A stretch of DNA of 64,000 nucleotides from UBA11612 sp963662375. GTDB lineage: Bacteria > Pseudomonadota > Alphaproteobacteria > Rhodospirillales > Rhodospirillaceae. The stretch is taken from assembly GCA_963662375.2 (NCBI GenBank), contig CAXXRP010000015.1:470747-534746 (forward strand), given 5' to 3'. The notes under the pieces are model-generated. The model was not told the DNA's origin. It did not search any database and saw only the letters and a list, made by a program, of their open reading frames with translations. The position numbers were made by a program, and so were the translations under genes. Shown here piece after piece: positions 47,293 through 55,220 of the stretch (within the stretch, counting starts at the first letter, position 1; every line of letters begins with the position of its first letter).

Positions 47293-47403
47293 ATGATTCA
47301 GCTGACCATTAACCGACAAGGCCACCAAGTCGATATTGACCGGACTTGCCCCGGCTGCCCATTGTCGATCCGAGCGCTAATTCGGTCGGAAGTAGAGGCG
47401 TAG
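47293..47403 (+). pseudogene. Short fragment resembling the N-terminus of an IorA-type [2Fe-2S] protein
   Basis: An ATG-started frame reads MIQLTINRQGHQVDID and then loses homology, ending at TAG. The opening matches the first strand pair of isoquinoline oxidoreductase alpha subunits, such as the intact gene at 54762 (MINLAINGNVHAVDVG). It directly precedes the duplicated TPR segment. Confidence 0.35.
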
Positions 47404-47409
47404 GGGCGC

Positions 47410-47673
47410 GTGAACCGCGGCGCGTCGCTGGTCGCCTTGCACTGCTGGGCTGACGGTGTTGCCGCTCTTGACGTGGGTCTGGAACTTCAGCCAAGTGAGG
47501 CGGAAAAGGCCTATTACAACTGCGCTATAGCCCATGAAGAGCTTGGCAATGTGAGGGCTGCATATTTCGATTACCTAAAAGCCTCGGAACTGAAGCCCGA
47601 TTGGGAAGGGCCCCGTCTTCAGCTGACAAGGTTCACCGTGCGCAAAAAGACTGAGGCAGAGGCAGAGCCGTAG
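47410..47673 (+). pseudogene. 5'-truncated duplicate of the TPR protein gene
   Basis: The 87 codons from GTG 47410 are the C-terminal part of the TPR protein encoded at 49624-50247 with three substitutions (I to V, R to C, R to C). The signal peptide and first repeats are missing. It has no ribosome binding site of its own and is best read as a by-product of the duplication. Confidence 0.85.
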
Positions 47674-48072
47674 CGTCGCACCATCACCTTGCTCACATCA
47701 CCCATAATCTGCATCGCACTCGCCTGTGCGGTGTATTATCACTGGAGAGACAGAGCATTTAACCGCCAACGAACCCAAGCCCTGCTACAGTTACTAATTC
47801 CGCGACATTTTCAGGAGTAGATTTGATCCGGTTCTAATACGGCGCGCCTATGCTCTCCTGGCCGTTTAGGCACGGTAAAATGCGTGGAAAAACCGAAGGT
47901 CTATTCCGAGGGCAACTAGGACCAAGATGTGTAAGGGGCTCCGCGAATCTCCTGTAACGGGGCAATAAATCGCAACAAATGGACATTAGCAGGGGTAGTG
48001 GGTAATAGCGCGACCTGGGGGCCATTTCTTCCAATTTACGCCCTATGACAAAATCGACGTTTTCGACGAAAT
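47410..48072 (+). repeat. 663-bp direct duplication, left copy
   Basis: This stretch repeats at 49984-50646 with only three base differences by eye, all in the first 110 bp and all changing the encoded protein. It contains the 3' part of a TPR gene and about 400 bp of downstream non-coding sequence. The two copies are 2,574 bp apart in the same direction. Confidence 0.95.
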
Positions 48073-48080
48073 GGTTTGAG

Positions 48081-48116
48081 GCGGCAACGGGAGTTCGAAT
48101 CCCCCTGGGGACGCTA
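48081..48116 (+). other. tRNA-Glu-like 3' end (possible attachment-site remnant)
   Basis: The sequence resembles the anticodon-stem 3' side, T-arm (GTTCGAATCC loop) and acceptor 3' strand (TGGGGACG) of a tRNA-Glu, ending CTA instead of CCA. One T-stem pair is mismatched and the 5' two-thirds of the tRNA is absent. Such 3'-end copies are left by integrative elements that use tRNA genes as attachment sites. Confidence 0.45.
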
Positions 48117-48289
48117 CCTATGCAGCCATAAGCAAAGTAAAATTAAAACGGTTCACGCTTTCATTACCAATGGGACGCCAGCAAATGGCTTGCTGATCGC
48201 AAAAAGAAAAACTTGCGTCTACACGCCTCCTGTAGCTGCGAGCCTAACGATGTGCTATTTTCCTCCAAGGCAACTGGGGGGAGGTTTCG

Positions 48290-49357
48290 GTGAATTTCCG
48301 GCACGCGATATTCGTGATTTCCTTGATTGTGGTGCCGGCGCTTCCGGCGACAGCGGCCAGTGGCTGCAAGCCGCCCCAAGTCTTGCACAGCATGCAAATG
48401 GTCCCCTTGCGCGATGGTCGCATCGCGGTCCCTGTCACGTTCGGCACGACGCCGGGCACTTTGATCCTTGACAGCGCCGATGTCTCAGATCCGCTCACTG
48501 ACCGGGCGCGCAACAAGACTGTGCCCATCTTCAACAATCGGCTCGACAATTATAATAACATTCTACCGAGCTACGCGGGGATTGTCGGTTCTTTGACCAT
48601 GAAGACGGTGCAGGAACTCGGGTTGACGCCCACCCGAACGGGAGCACGAATTGTCGTTGGAGGCAGGGACAGTCCAGAAAAGAAGGTGACCGTCCAGCAA
48701 TTTTCATTTCAAGGACTGTCGCCGTTCAGGACGCAATTCTTGGTCTCCGCCAACGAGGGCAGTGCAGCGGACTATTCGGGGACGTTCTCGATCAACAATT
48801 TCAAGCAATTTAGTTTCGATATTGATTTAGATTTTGTCGCCAGGACCGTCCGGTTTTTTTCCCGCGATCACTGCCGTGAGCGCGCGGTGGACTGGTCGGC
48901 ATCCACCATTGAAAACCTGAAATTCACCATCGACGGCAACGGGTACATTAGGTTCCCGGTAACCCTCGACGGCAAGAAACTGTTGGCCATGCTGGATACC
49001 GGCTTGTCCATCACGACGCTCGATTTTGGATATATGATCCGAAGATTGCGCGTCAGCAAGGACGATCCGGCGCTGACAAAAATCACCGAACTAGCCGACG
49101 GCCGCGTGGTCTACAGCCGTCCCTTCCAGTCCATCGCTATTGGCGACATCAGCGTCACGGACCCTACAATCATGCTTGTGCCGGGCATCACTGGCCGCAG
49201 CGAAGGGCCTCCCACCGGCTCGCGTATCGACCTCGATAAGAGGGGGTCATTGCCGCCGCTCATCATCGGCATGTCCGTTCTGCGGCAGCTCCGCGTCCAC
49301 ATCGCCTTCGATGAGAAGCGTCTGTATTTCGCCCGGAGCGAAGCAGTAAGCCCGTAA
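48290..49357 (+). CDS. Secreted retropepsin-like aspartyl protease family protein
   Basis: This GTG-started gene (strong GGGGGGAGG site 5 bp upstream) encodes 355 residues with a signal peptide (about 1-23, cut after TAA). Two aspartyl-protease-like lobes are suggested by LILDSAD (D61, where the first motif is degenerate) and by the clear AMLDTGLSITTLD (DTG at 236-238) with the following hydrophobic-hydrophobic-Gly near PPLIIGMSVLRQL. Such proteins are periplasmic clan AA peptidases of mostly unknown substrate. It lies inside the duplicated unit, upstream of a secreted TPR protein. Confidence 0.7.
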   Translation: MNFRHAIFVISLIVVPALPATAASGCKPPQVLHSMQMVPLRDGRIAVPVTFGTTPGTLILDSADVSDPLTDRARNKTVPIFNNRLDNYNNILPSYAGIVGSLTMKTVQELGLTPTRTGARIVVGGRDSPEKKVTVQQFSFQGLSPFRTQFLVSANEGSAADYSGTFSINNFKQFSFDIDLDFVARTVRFFSRDHCRERAVDWSASTIENLKFTIDGNGYIRFPVTLDGKKLLAMLDTGLSITTLDFGYMIRRLRVSKDDPALTKITELADGRVVYSRPFQSIAIGDISVTDPTIMLVPGITGRSEGPPTGSRIDLDKRGSLPPLIIGMSVLRQLRVHIAFDEKRLYFARSEAVSP

Positions 49358-49380
49358 TCCGAAGGCCTTGGCCAAGGACA

Positions 49381-49406
49381 GGCATTGTCAGAGGAAACGG
49401 CTTGAG
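49381..49406 (+). mobile_element. Isolated IS6-type right-end remnant
   Basis: GGCATTGTCAGAGGAAACG followed by GCTTGAG matches the inverted right end of copies A and B over about 26 bp, in the opposite orientation to those copies. No transposase sequence follows. Confidence 0.6.
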
Positions 49407-49623
49407 TGCCGTAAGCGCGTCGGCCATGCTAATTCTGCTACACTTCCCCGAGAAGGAGTCATGTCAGGCGCACGACCACTAGGCCGCTATCCATTCGAGA
49501 CTGTCAGGATTGCTTGCAGTAAGTGCGATCGCACCGTAAGCTGCATTGACTGGTATCAATGCAATTTTACACGAAATTTGGTATATGAAACCGTCGGTAA
49601 ATTAGAACTATTTGAGGTGTGAC

Positions 49624-50247
49624 ATGAGTCGTCTCCGCATTGTTCTCGCAAATGCAATTGTTTTCGCTGTTCTCTTTGGGTCAAGCACGGCTTACGCAGC
49701 GGTAATGGTGCTTGGCGGTGGGTTGGCACAGCAATGCTATGAGGCGGCGCGCGAAGCGGTAACAGCGCTGCAGCAAACCGTGCCGCTTACAGGTTCAAGA
49801 ATTGGCTTAAGTCCGGTCGAAGTTTGCACGCTCGCTATCCAATCGGAAACCTTGAGTACGCACGCCAGGGCCGGAACCTATAACAATCGTGGCGTACTCT
49901 TGTTTGTGGAGGAGTCCTTCGAGGAGGCATTGAATAGCTTCGACATAGCAGTTGGCATTGACTCTAGTATTGCGGAGGCCCACGTGAACCGCGGCGCGTC
50001 GCTGATCGCCTTGCACCGCTGGGCTGACGGTGTTGCCGCTCTTGACGTGGGTCTGGAACTTCAGCCAAGTGAGGCGGAAAAGGCCTATTACAACCGCGCT
50101 ATAGCCCATGAAGAGCTTGGCAATGTGAGGGCTGCATATTTCGATTACCTAAAAGCCTCGGAACTGAAGCCCGATTGGGAAGGGCCCCGTCTTCAGCTGA
50201 CAAGGTTCACCGTGCGCAAAAAGACTGAGGCAGAGGCAGAGCCGTAG
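49624..50247 (+). CDS. Secreted tetratricopeptide-repeat protein
   Basis: From the ATG at 49624 the protein has 207 residues: a signal peptide (about 1-26, ending AYA), a cysteine pair region, then about three TPR units (YNNRGVLLFVEESFEEALNS, HVNRGASLIALHRWADGVAA, YYNRAIAHEELGNVRAAYFD). Similar small periplasmic TPR proteins occur in several alphaproteobacterial orders; no precise function is known. Its second half is the part duplicated at 47410. Loss of the intervening DNA by recombination between the copies would keep only one TPR end. Confidence 0.75.
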   Translation: MSRLRIVLANAIVFAVLFGSSTAYAAVMVLGGGLAQQCYEAAREAVTALQQTVPLTGSRIGLSPVEVCTLAIQSETLSTHARAGTYNNRGVLLFVEESFEEALNSFDIAVGIDSSIAEAHVNRGASLIALHRWADGVAALDVGLELQPSEAEKAYYNRAIAHEELGNVRAAYFDYLKASELKPDWEGPRLQLTRFTVRKKTEAEAEP

Positions 50248-50646
50248 CGTCGCACCATCACCTTGCTCACATCACCCATAATCTGCATCGCACTCGCCTG
50301 TGCGGTGTATTATCACTGGAGAGACAGAGCATTTAACCGCCAACGAACCCAAGCCCTGCTACAGTTACTAATTCCGCGACATTTTCAGGAGTAGATTTGA
50401 TCCGGTTCTAATACGGCGCGCCTATGCTCTCCTGGCCGTTTAGGCACGGTAAAATGCGTGGAAAAACCGAAGGTCTATTCCGAGGGCAACTAGGACCAAG
50501 ATGTGTAAGGGGCTCCGCGAATCTCCTGTAACGGGGCAATAAATCGCAACAAATGGACATTAGCAGGGGTAGTGGGTAATAGCGCGACCTGGGGGCCATT
50601 TCTTCCAATTTACGCCCTATGACAAAATCGACGTTTTCGACGAAAT
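49984..50646 (+). repeat. 663-bp direct duplication, right copy
   Basis: Near-identical to 47410-48072. This copy is joined to the complete TPR gene and so is the likely parent. Confidence 0.95.
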
Positions 50647-50675
50647 AGCCTCGACACTGAATTGGAACAGGTGGA

Positions 50676-50691
50676 CCCCCCCCCCCCCCCC
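50676..50691. repeat. Homopolymer of sixteen C
   Basis: An uninterrupted C16 run in non-coding sequence, 29 bp after the right end of the 663-bp repeat. Such a tract is prone to length change by slippage, or could be an assembly artefact at a read boundary. Confidence 0.9.
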
Positions 50692-50697
50692 GTGTTA

Positions 50698-50955
50698 CTA
50701 ATACGGGGGCTTAGGTGGCTCAGAAGTATTTGAGGGCGATGAGTCTTCGAGATTTGGTTCGCTTGGCTTCCATAGCGTCGGTTGCCACTTGGCGGCATGC
50801 GCCTTTGCGGCATTTCGCTGGTCTTCGGACAGGGCTGTAGAAATCTCCTGCAGAAGTGTCTCAGGCTCTGGGACAAATCCCACCCGTTTTCGTTTGGGGT
50901 TGGCTAAATACAACTCCCGCCAAAAGGCCGTCTCGGTCCGGCGCCTGATCGCGGC
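50698..50955 (-). pseudogene. Sel1/TPR-type protein C-terminal relic
   Basis: The minus strand ends with ETLLQEISTALSEDQRNAAK, AHAAKWQPT and a proline-rich tail. This resembles the closing helix of Sel1-repeat proteins in this lineage ([LM]-[ST]-x-[DE]-Q-x-x-[ED]-A... W-x-P). Sequence upstream is not Sel1-like and the opposite strand carries another gene fragment from about 50930, so this is a truncated end. Confidence 0.35.
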
Positions 50956-51262
50956 CCCCGAAAAAGGCGAGCCAAACTTCAACGATATGGCCCCGGGATT
51001 GATTGAGGCGACCAAGCAGCAGTGGCCGAGAATCCGCCAGATCAGCCAGCAAATGGGCAAGCTTACATCACTGAATTTCCCTCACGTGAGCCTGCGGAGA
51101 TGGGATGTCTATCAAGGCACTTACGAACACGGAGATCTCTTGTGCCATGTGGGGCCGCTCACACCAGATCACAAGCTAAGGGGCGTATTTTTAACGGCTA
51201 ACGGCGAGCCAGCGGTCTGGCATTGTCAACCGCTATGGGAAGCAATATCTAGCGCTGCCTGA
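50930..51262 (+). pseudogene. C-terminal domain relic of a secreted hydrolase-type protein
   Basis: The plus strand reads PNFNDMAPGLIEATKQQWPRI, LTSLNFPHVSLRRWDVYQGTYEHG and LTPDHKLRGVFLT. This resembles the small domain found after some secreted serine-hydrolase domains in Alphaproteobacteria (YDDMxPxLAxxTRQQLP..., DVYxVxFEHG). No catalytic domain precedes it; the frame upstream overlaps the Sel1-like relic on the other strand. The assignment is tentative. Confidence 0.35.
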
Positions 51263-51342
51263 GCCTCGGCACAGCTATAACTAGTGTCCAAGCGTTAACG
51301 GTTCTGTACACGTTTGGGACGCCACGCTATTAGGAGCTGAAT

Positions 51343-51897
51343 ATGGATCGCTTTGCTTTTGTTATGGTGCTCTTTTCGATAATCGTCGGCCTGGGAATAA
51401 CGGAACTTCTCACCAACGTGGCAAGACAGATTCGTCTGCGCTCCAAGACCAAATTCTCGCTATTACACACAAGTGTGGTCGCCATCCTATTCGTGGCCCT
51501 CTTGCAGCAATGGTGGGAGGCTTGGGCACTTCAATCCGTGTCAAGCTAGAGTTTTCTAACACTGTTGTTGATGCTTGGCGCTCCCATAGCAATCTACATT
51601 ATTTCTCACATAATTTATCCAAGTAGTATCGACGGTGTTGACCTAGAATCGCACTACTTCCAAAACTCGACCGTGATCTGGTCTATCGGAGCGGCTGCTA
51701 TTGTCTTTTCGACCTTATTGCGTCCCATCATGTTCGGTTCTTCACTATTAACCGCCGACAACGCAACGTCATTTATTGGGCTAGGTGTGCTAGCTATTCT
51801 TGCCACGATACCAAACAAACAAGTTCATCGAATTTTACTACTTGTTATCTTCGGTTTATTGATGGCCGATATACTAGTATTCACTATGCTAATTTAG
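51343..51897 (+). pseudogene. Five-helix membrane protein with a single amber codon
   Basis: In one frame, 185 codons encode a multi-helix membrane protein of unknown function (RFAFVMVLFSIIVGLGITEL, ALLQQWWEAWALQSVSS, stop, SFLTLLLMLGAPIAIYII, HIIYPSSIDGVDLESHYF). The only lesion is TAG at 51547-51549, where relatives of this architecture have an aromatic residue, so TGG to TAG is likely. No ribosome binding site supports restart at 51565. The protein is probably dead but very recently so. Confidence 0.65.
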
Positions 51898-51978
51898 CGG
51901 CTGAGTGGCGGCAACTTGCAGTCTAAGTGCCGCTGCATCATAGTCTCTGCAAACCAGTTAGGTTCCTCTGACAGTGCC
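51898..51978 (-). mobile_element. IS6-type left-end remnant (inverted) at the 3' end of the mscS gene
   Basis: The reverse complement matches the first about 80 bp of copies A and B, starting at GGCACTGTCAGAGG (complement of 51965-51978). The stop codon and last residues of the MscS-type protein lie inside it. No transposase remains. Confidence 0.75.
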
Positions 51979-54189
51979 CTCCACCACAGTGCGGCCGGCA
52001 ACAGCGTTGCCTTCCTTGTCTTCGCCGAATGTGACGGTTTGTTGAGGGAAGGGAATCTCGATGCCCAATTCGTCGAAACGATTCTTCATGCGGCGGTTGA
52101 ATTCCCGCTTCATTCCCCACTGTGTTCCGGCCCTGACCTTGATGCGGGCGCGGATGACCACAGCGGAATCGCCCAGGCTTTGTACGCCCTGCACTTCCAA
52201 CGGTCTGATGATGTCAGGGGCTAGAGTTTGGTCCTCGGCCATTTCTCGGCCCAGGGCTACGAGTACCTTCATCACCTCGTCAACGTTTTCCCGGTAGGCA
52301 ATGCCGACGTTCAATACAACGTTGGAAAAATCCTTAGTGTAGTTAAGTACAGTGCCCACTTCACTGAAGGGCACCGTGTGAACACTACCGGCCGGGTCGC
52401 GCAGGCGGATGGTACGGACGGAAAGGGATTCCACATCTCCTTCATGACCGCCCACCTCAACGTAATCGCCGACAGCGATGGAGTCCTCGATAAGGATGAA
52501 CAGACCAGTGATCACGTCCTTGACCAGGGTCTGGGCGCCGAAGCCCACGGCAAGGCCGATCACCCCGGCGCCGGCCAGCAGCGGACCGATGTTGATGCCT
52601 AGTTCGGAAAGCACGATCAGCGATACCATCACCGCCAGTACAGTGAACACTACCTTGCGAAACAGGGGCAGCAGGGTGCGGATTCGGGCGCTACGCTCGA
52701 CCACATTGCCTTCGGTATTGATCTTGGTCAGATAGCGTTCGACGCTGATGTTGACCGCTTCCCAAAAAATTAGCGCTAGACCCAGTACGGCGATGATGCT
52801 GAAGGCACTTTCCGACAATTTCTTGCCCAGGGGGGTATCCAGCATGCTCAGCACGTCCACTCCCCACGTTTCCAGCAGGACGAGAGCGGTGATCAAGCCC
52901 ACCGCCCAACGCAGTAGCATGCGCATGGCGGGTAGGTATTGGTTGGCTCTTTCCTCCAGGGTCGGGAATCGCTCACGAACTTCCTCGCGGATGGCGAAGC
53001 CCCGCTCCACCAGCCGGTCTATACCGGTCATGATCAGCAAGCTGGCGACCAGGATCATAGCGGTGATCGCCGTCGTTCGGCCCAGGTACTGGAAGCCGCC
53101 TTCTATGTCCAACACCCAAACACCGAAGATGGTAGCCACGTAAATGACCGCCAGAACGTGCCAGATATCGGCAAACTGGTCGCGCAGGCGCCCGATTCGC
53201 TTCGCCTTTCCTCCGCCCCGAATCCAGTTCGCCACCGGCGCACGGTTCTGCAGGAACAAAACCACTACCAAGCTAGCGATTACTAGCCCCAGCAGGCCCA
53301 CCAGTCCCGAATACCCGTCCGCCGGTAGCCCTAGCAGCACTGCCACTTCGGCGAAGAAGAAGCCGAAAACAGAAAAACCCACCAGTCGCCGAATCCAGAT
53401 GAACAAGTAATTGGCGGTCATATCCGTCAGCGGCAGGACGCGAAGGGTTTTCACCGCTGGCGCTAGCAGCATACGGGCCACAGACAGGGTGACGCGGACG
53501 ATCAGGTAGGCGTTGATGAGGGCCAGCGTGATGATATGAACCTGGGGCGTGAGCCGCGCCACCGGCGCCACAGCATAGGCAGCAGCACCGAAGGCAACGA
53601 TGGTCACCAGATCAAGCACCGTGCGTCCGGCCAGCAACGGCAGCCGCACCCAGAGGGTGTCAGCGTCCCGTTCCTCCATGGCCCGCCAAGGCCGCTTGAG
53701 CAGAAGGCGCACCAGCCGTTCGGCAACCCCACCGGCAAACAGAATCAATGCTACTTTGATGATCAGATTGAACCATCGCTGCAGGGCATCCGGAATCGCC
53801 GCCTGATCCCGGACCCAGGCGAAAGTTAACGGTACATCCTGAAGCGCATAGGCAGCGGCCCCAAACTTACGCCCGGTTTCCCTTATGTTTTCGGAAAGGG
53901 CGGCGATCAACCGGGTGCCGCCGCTCTCCACCGGCGGATTCACATGGGTGTTTTCCATGGCAGCAATCAGGGTGTGAATTCGCGAAAGCAGTTGTTTCTG
54001 GGCTGCTTTGTCTTCCATGACTGCAGCCAAGTCTTCCAGCTCCTGGAGGGTAACGGCAGAGGCGGGTTCCACCTGCTGGGCTTGCGCAACGAATGGCACC
54101 GAAAGAAGAAAAACAGCAACAAGGCCCAAAAGGCCGGCCCCCATGAAAGAAGGCAGCCGTAAATTCCATTGAATAGCGTAAATATTCAT
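51958..54189 (-). CDS. MscS-family mechanosensitive channel (large, YbiO-like)
   Basis: The 743-residue protein has a signal peptide (ending near AQAQ), a periplasmic N-terminal region, about ten transmembrane helices, and an MscS core near residues 520-690. The pore-helix glycines are seen in LLAGAGVIGLAVGFGAQTLV, followed by KDVITGLFILIEDSIAVGDYVEVGG of the beta domain. It would release solutes on hypoosmotic shock. The last residues (GTVRGT and the stop) are encoded by an IS6-type terminal repeat, so the natural C-terminus has been replaced. The start lies 28 bp from another IS end. The style of the gene differs from its neighbours and suggests transfer. Confidence 0.88.
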   Translation of the reverse strand: MNIYAIQWNLRLPSFMGAGLLGLVAVFLLSVPFVAQAQQVEPASAVTLQELEDLAAVMEDKAAQKQLLSRIHTLIAAMENTHVNPPVESGGTRLIAALSENIRETGRKFGAAAYALQDVPLTFAWVRDQAAIPDALQRWFNLIIKVALILFAGGVAERLVRLLLKRPWRAMEERDADTLWVRLPLLAGRTVLDLVTIVAFGAAAYAVAPVARLTPQVHIITLALINAYLIVRVTLSVARMLLAPAVKTLRVLPLTDMTANYLFIWIRRLVGFSVFGFFFAEVAVLLGLPADGYSGLVGLLGLVIASLVVVLFLQNRAPVANWIRGGGKAKRIGRLRDQFADIWHVLAVIYVATIFGVWVLDIEGGFQYLGRTTAITAMILVASLLIMTGIDRLVERGFAIREEVRERFPTLEERANQYLPAMRMLLRWAVGLITALVLLETWGVDVLSMLDTPLGKKLSESAFSIIAVLGLALIFWEAVNISVERYLTKINTEGNVVERSARIRTLLPLFRKVVFTVLAVMVSLIVLSELGINIGPLLAGAGVIGLAVGFGAQTLVKDVITGLFILIEDSIAVGDYVEVGGHEGDVESLSVRTIRLRDPAGSVHTVPFSEVGTVLNYTKDFSNVVLNVGIAYRENVDEVMKVLVALGREMAEDQTLAPDIIRPLEVQGVQSLGDSAVVIRARIKVRAGTQWGMKREFNRRMKNRFDELGIEIPFPQQTVTFGEDKEGNAVAGRTVVEGTVRGT

Positions 54190-54216
54190 GATTTCATCTT
54201 TATCAATACGACGGTG

Positions 54217-54426
54217 GGCACCGTCAGAGGAAACCCAACTGGTTTGCAGAGACTATGATGAAGGTATCATCAAGCTGCAAATTGATGCCACTCAACTAAT
54301 GCGGCTGACCGATGGAACTTGAAAACTTGGCAGCTGTTGAGATGGCGGTCTTGATCGACGTGGTTATGGACTGAAACTTGGATTGGTGTGCGCTTCATCG
54401 GCTCAGCAGTTTTCCGCTGATAATGC
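54217..54426 (+). mobile_element. 210-bp internally deleted IS6-type element (MITE-like)
   Basis: The left end (GGCACCGTCAGAGGAAAC and about 150 bp onward) and a right end (TTTTCCGCTGATAATGC at 54426) matching copies A and B are present, but the transposase core is deleted. It begins 28 bp upstream of the mscS start, with its left end facing the gene. Confidence 0.65.
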
Positions 54427-54557
54427 GATGAGCTGTGATGATGAAATCACAGACGCCTTGTAAAACACAGATCACGAGACCAGCACGAAAGGCACGACTA
54501 TGGCGAAGACGCAAATCTTGATGTCACGGGCACACGCTCTTGCAGCGCCGACGGGCC

Positions 54558-54648
54558 GCGTTTGCGCTGGCTGAGTGGCGACAACTTGCAGCCTGAGGAC
54601 CGCTACATCATAGTCTTTGCAAACCAGTTACGTTTAATCTGACAAAGC
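54558..54648 (-). mobile_element. Isolated IS6-type left-end remnant
   Basis: The reverse complement matches the first about 85 bp of the IS6-type left end, including TTTGCAAAGACTATGATG and GCAAGTTGTCGCC; the outermost bases are mutated. It ends just upstream of the iorA promoter. Confidence 0.6.
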
Positions 54649-54683
54649 GCTCGGGCATGCTCGGGGCCAGATCAGCCGATTGA

Positions 54684-54713
54684 TTGCAAAAACGGGCTAT
54701 TAGGCAGTATAAT
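54684..54713 (+). promoter_or_regulatory. Predicted promoter of the ior operon
   Basis: TTGCAA (54684-54689), an 18-bp spacer and a perfect TATAAT (54708-54713), 49 bp before the iorA start codon. Confidence 0.5.
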
Positions 54714-54761
54714 CGTGGTTTCAGATAACGTTCGTTAGCAACGTTCTTCAGGAGTCTTGAC

Positions 54762-55208
54762 ATGATCAACCTGGCCATCAATGGTAACGTGCACGCGGTG
54801 GATGTCGGCCCCGATATGCCGCTGCTCTGGGTATTACGCGATAAGCTCCACATGATGGGAACCAAGTTCGGCTGCGGCATCGCCCAGTGCGGCGCCTGCA
54901 CGGTCCAGATCAACGGCGTTGCGGAGCGCTCGTGCGTCATACCGGTGAGTGCGGTGGGCGACGCCAAGATCACGACCATTGAGGGCCTATCAGAGCACGG
55001 CGATAGCCCCGTGCAAAAGGCCTGGGTCGCGCACCAAGTGCCGCAATGCGGCTATTGTCAGTCGGGGCTGATCATGGCGGTTGATGCCCTCTTCAAGGTG
55101 AAGCCAAAACCGACCGACGCCGAGATCGATGCAGCGATCACCAATATATGCCGCTGCGGCACCTACGCGCGCGCGCGCGTAGCTATCCACGACGTCGCGC
55201 AAGCATAA
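54762..55208 (+). CDS. iorA: [2Fe-2S] subunit of isoquinoline 1-oxidoreductase-type enzyme
   Basis: The 148-residue protein has a plant-ferredoxin-type cluster motif (FGCGIAQCGACTV with a fourth Cys in AERSC) and a helical domain with the second cluster (QCGYCQSG and ICRCGTY). This is the standard alpha subunit of xanthine-oxidase-family molybdenum hydroxylases, which shuttles electrons from the Mo site to an external acceptor. An AGGAG ribosome binding site and a good promoter precede it. The catalytic subunit gene follows after 12 bp. Actual substrate (N-heterocycle or aldehyde) is not determined. Confidence 0.9.
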   Translation: MINLAINGNVHAVDVGPDMPLLWVLRDKLHMMGTKFGCGIAQCGACTVQINGVAERSCVIPVSAVGDAKITTIEGLSEHGDSPVQKAWVAHQVPQCGYCQSGLIMAVDALFKVKPKPTDAEIDAAITNICRCGTYARARVAIHDVAQA

Positions 55209-55220
55209 AGAAAGCGGATC

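Noticed and set aside
7085..51897. Amber (TAG) codons inside otherwise good reading frames could mean a recoded TAG
   Set aside because: Intact genes in the window (lysK, tkt, the LAB_N-like gene, exbB) end with TAG, and the affected genes' neighbours also carry TAA stops and frameshifts. Nonsense mutation is simpler.
51565..51897. Separate small membrane protein starting at 51565
   Set aside because: It is in frame with the upstream part and has no ribosome binding site; one gene with an amber codon explains both.
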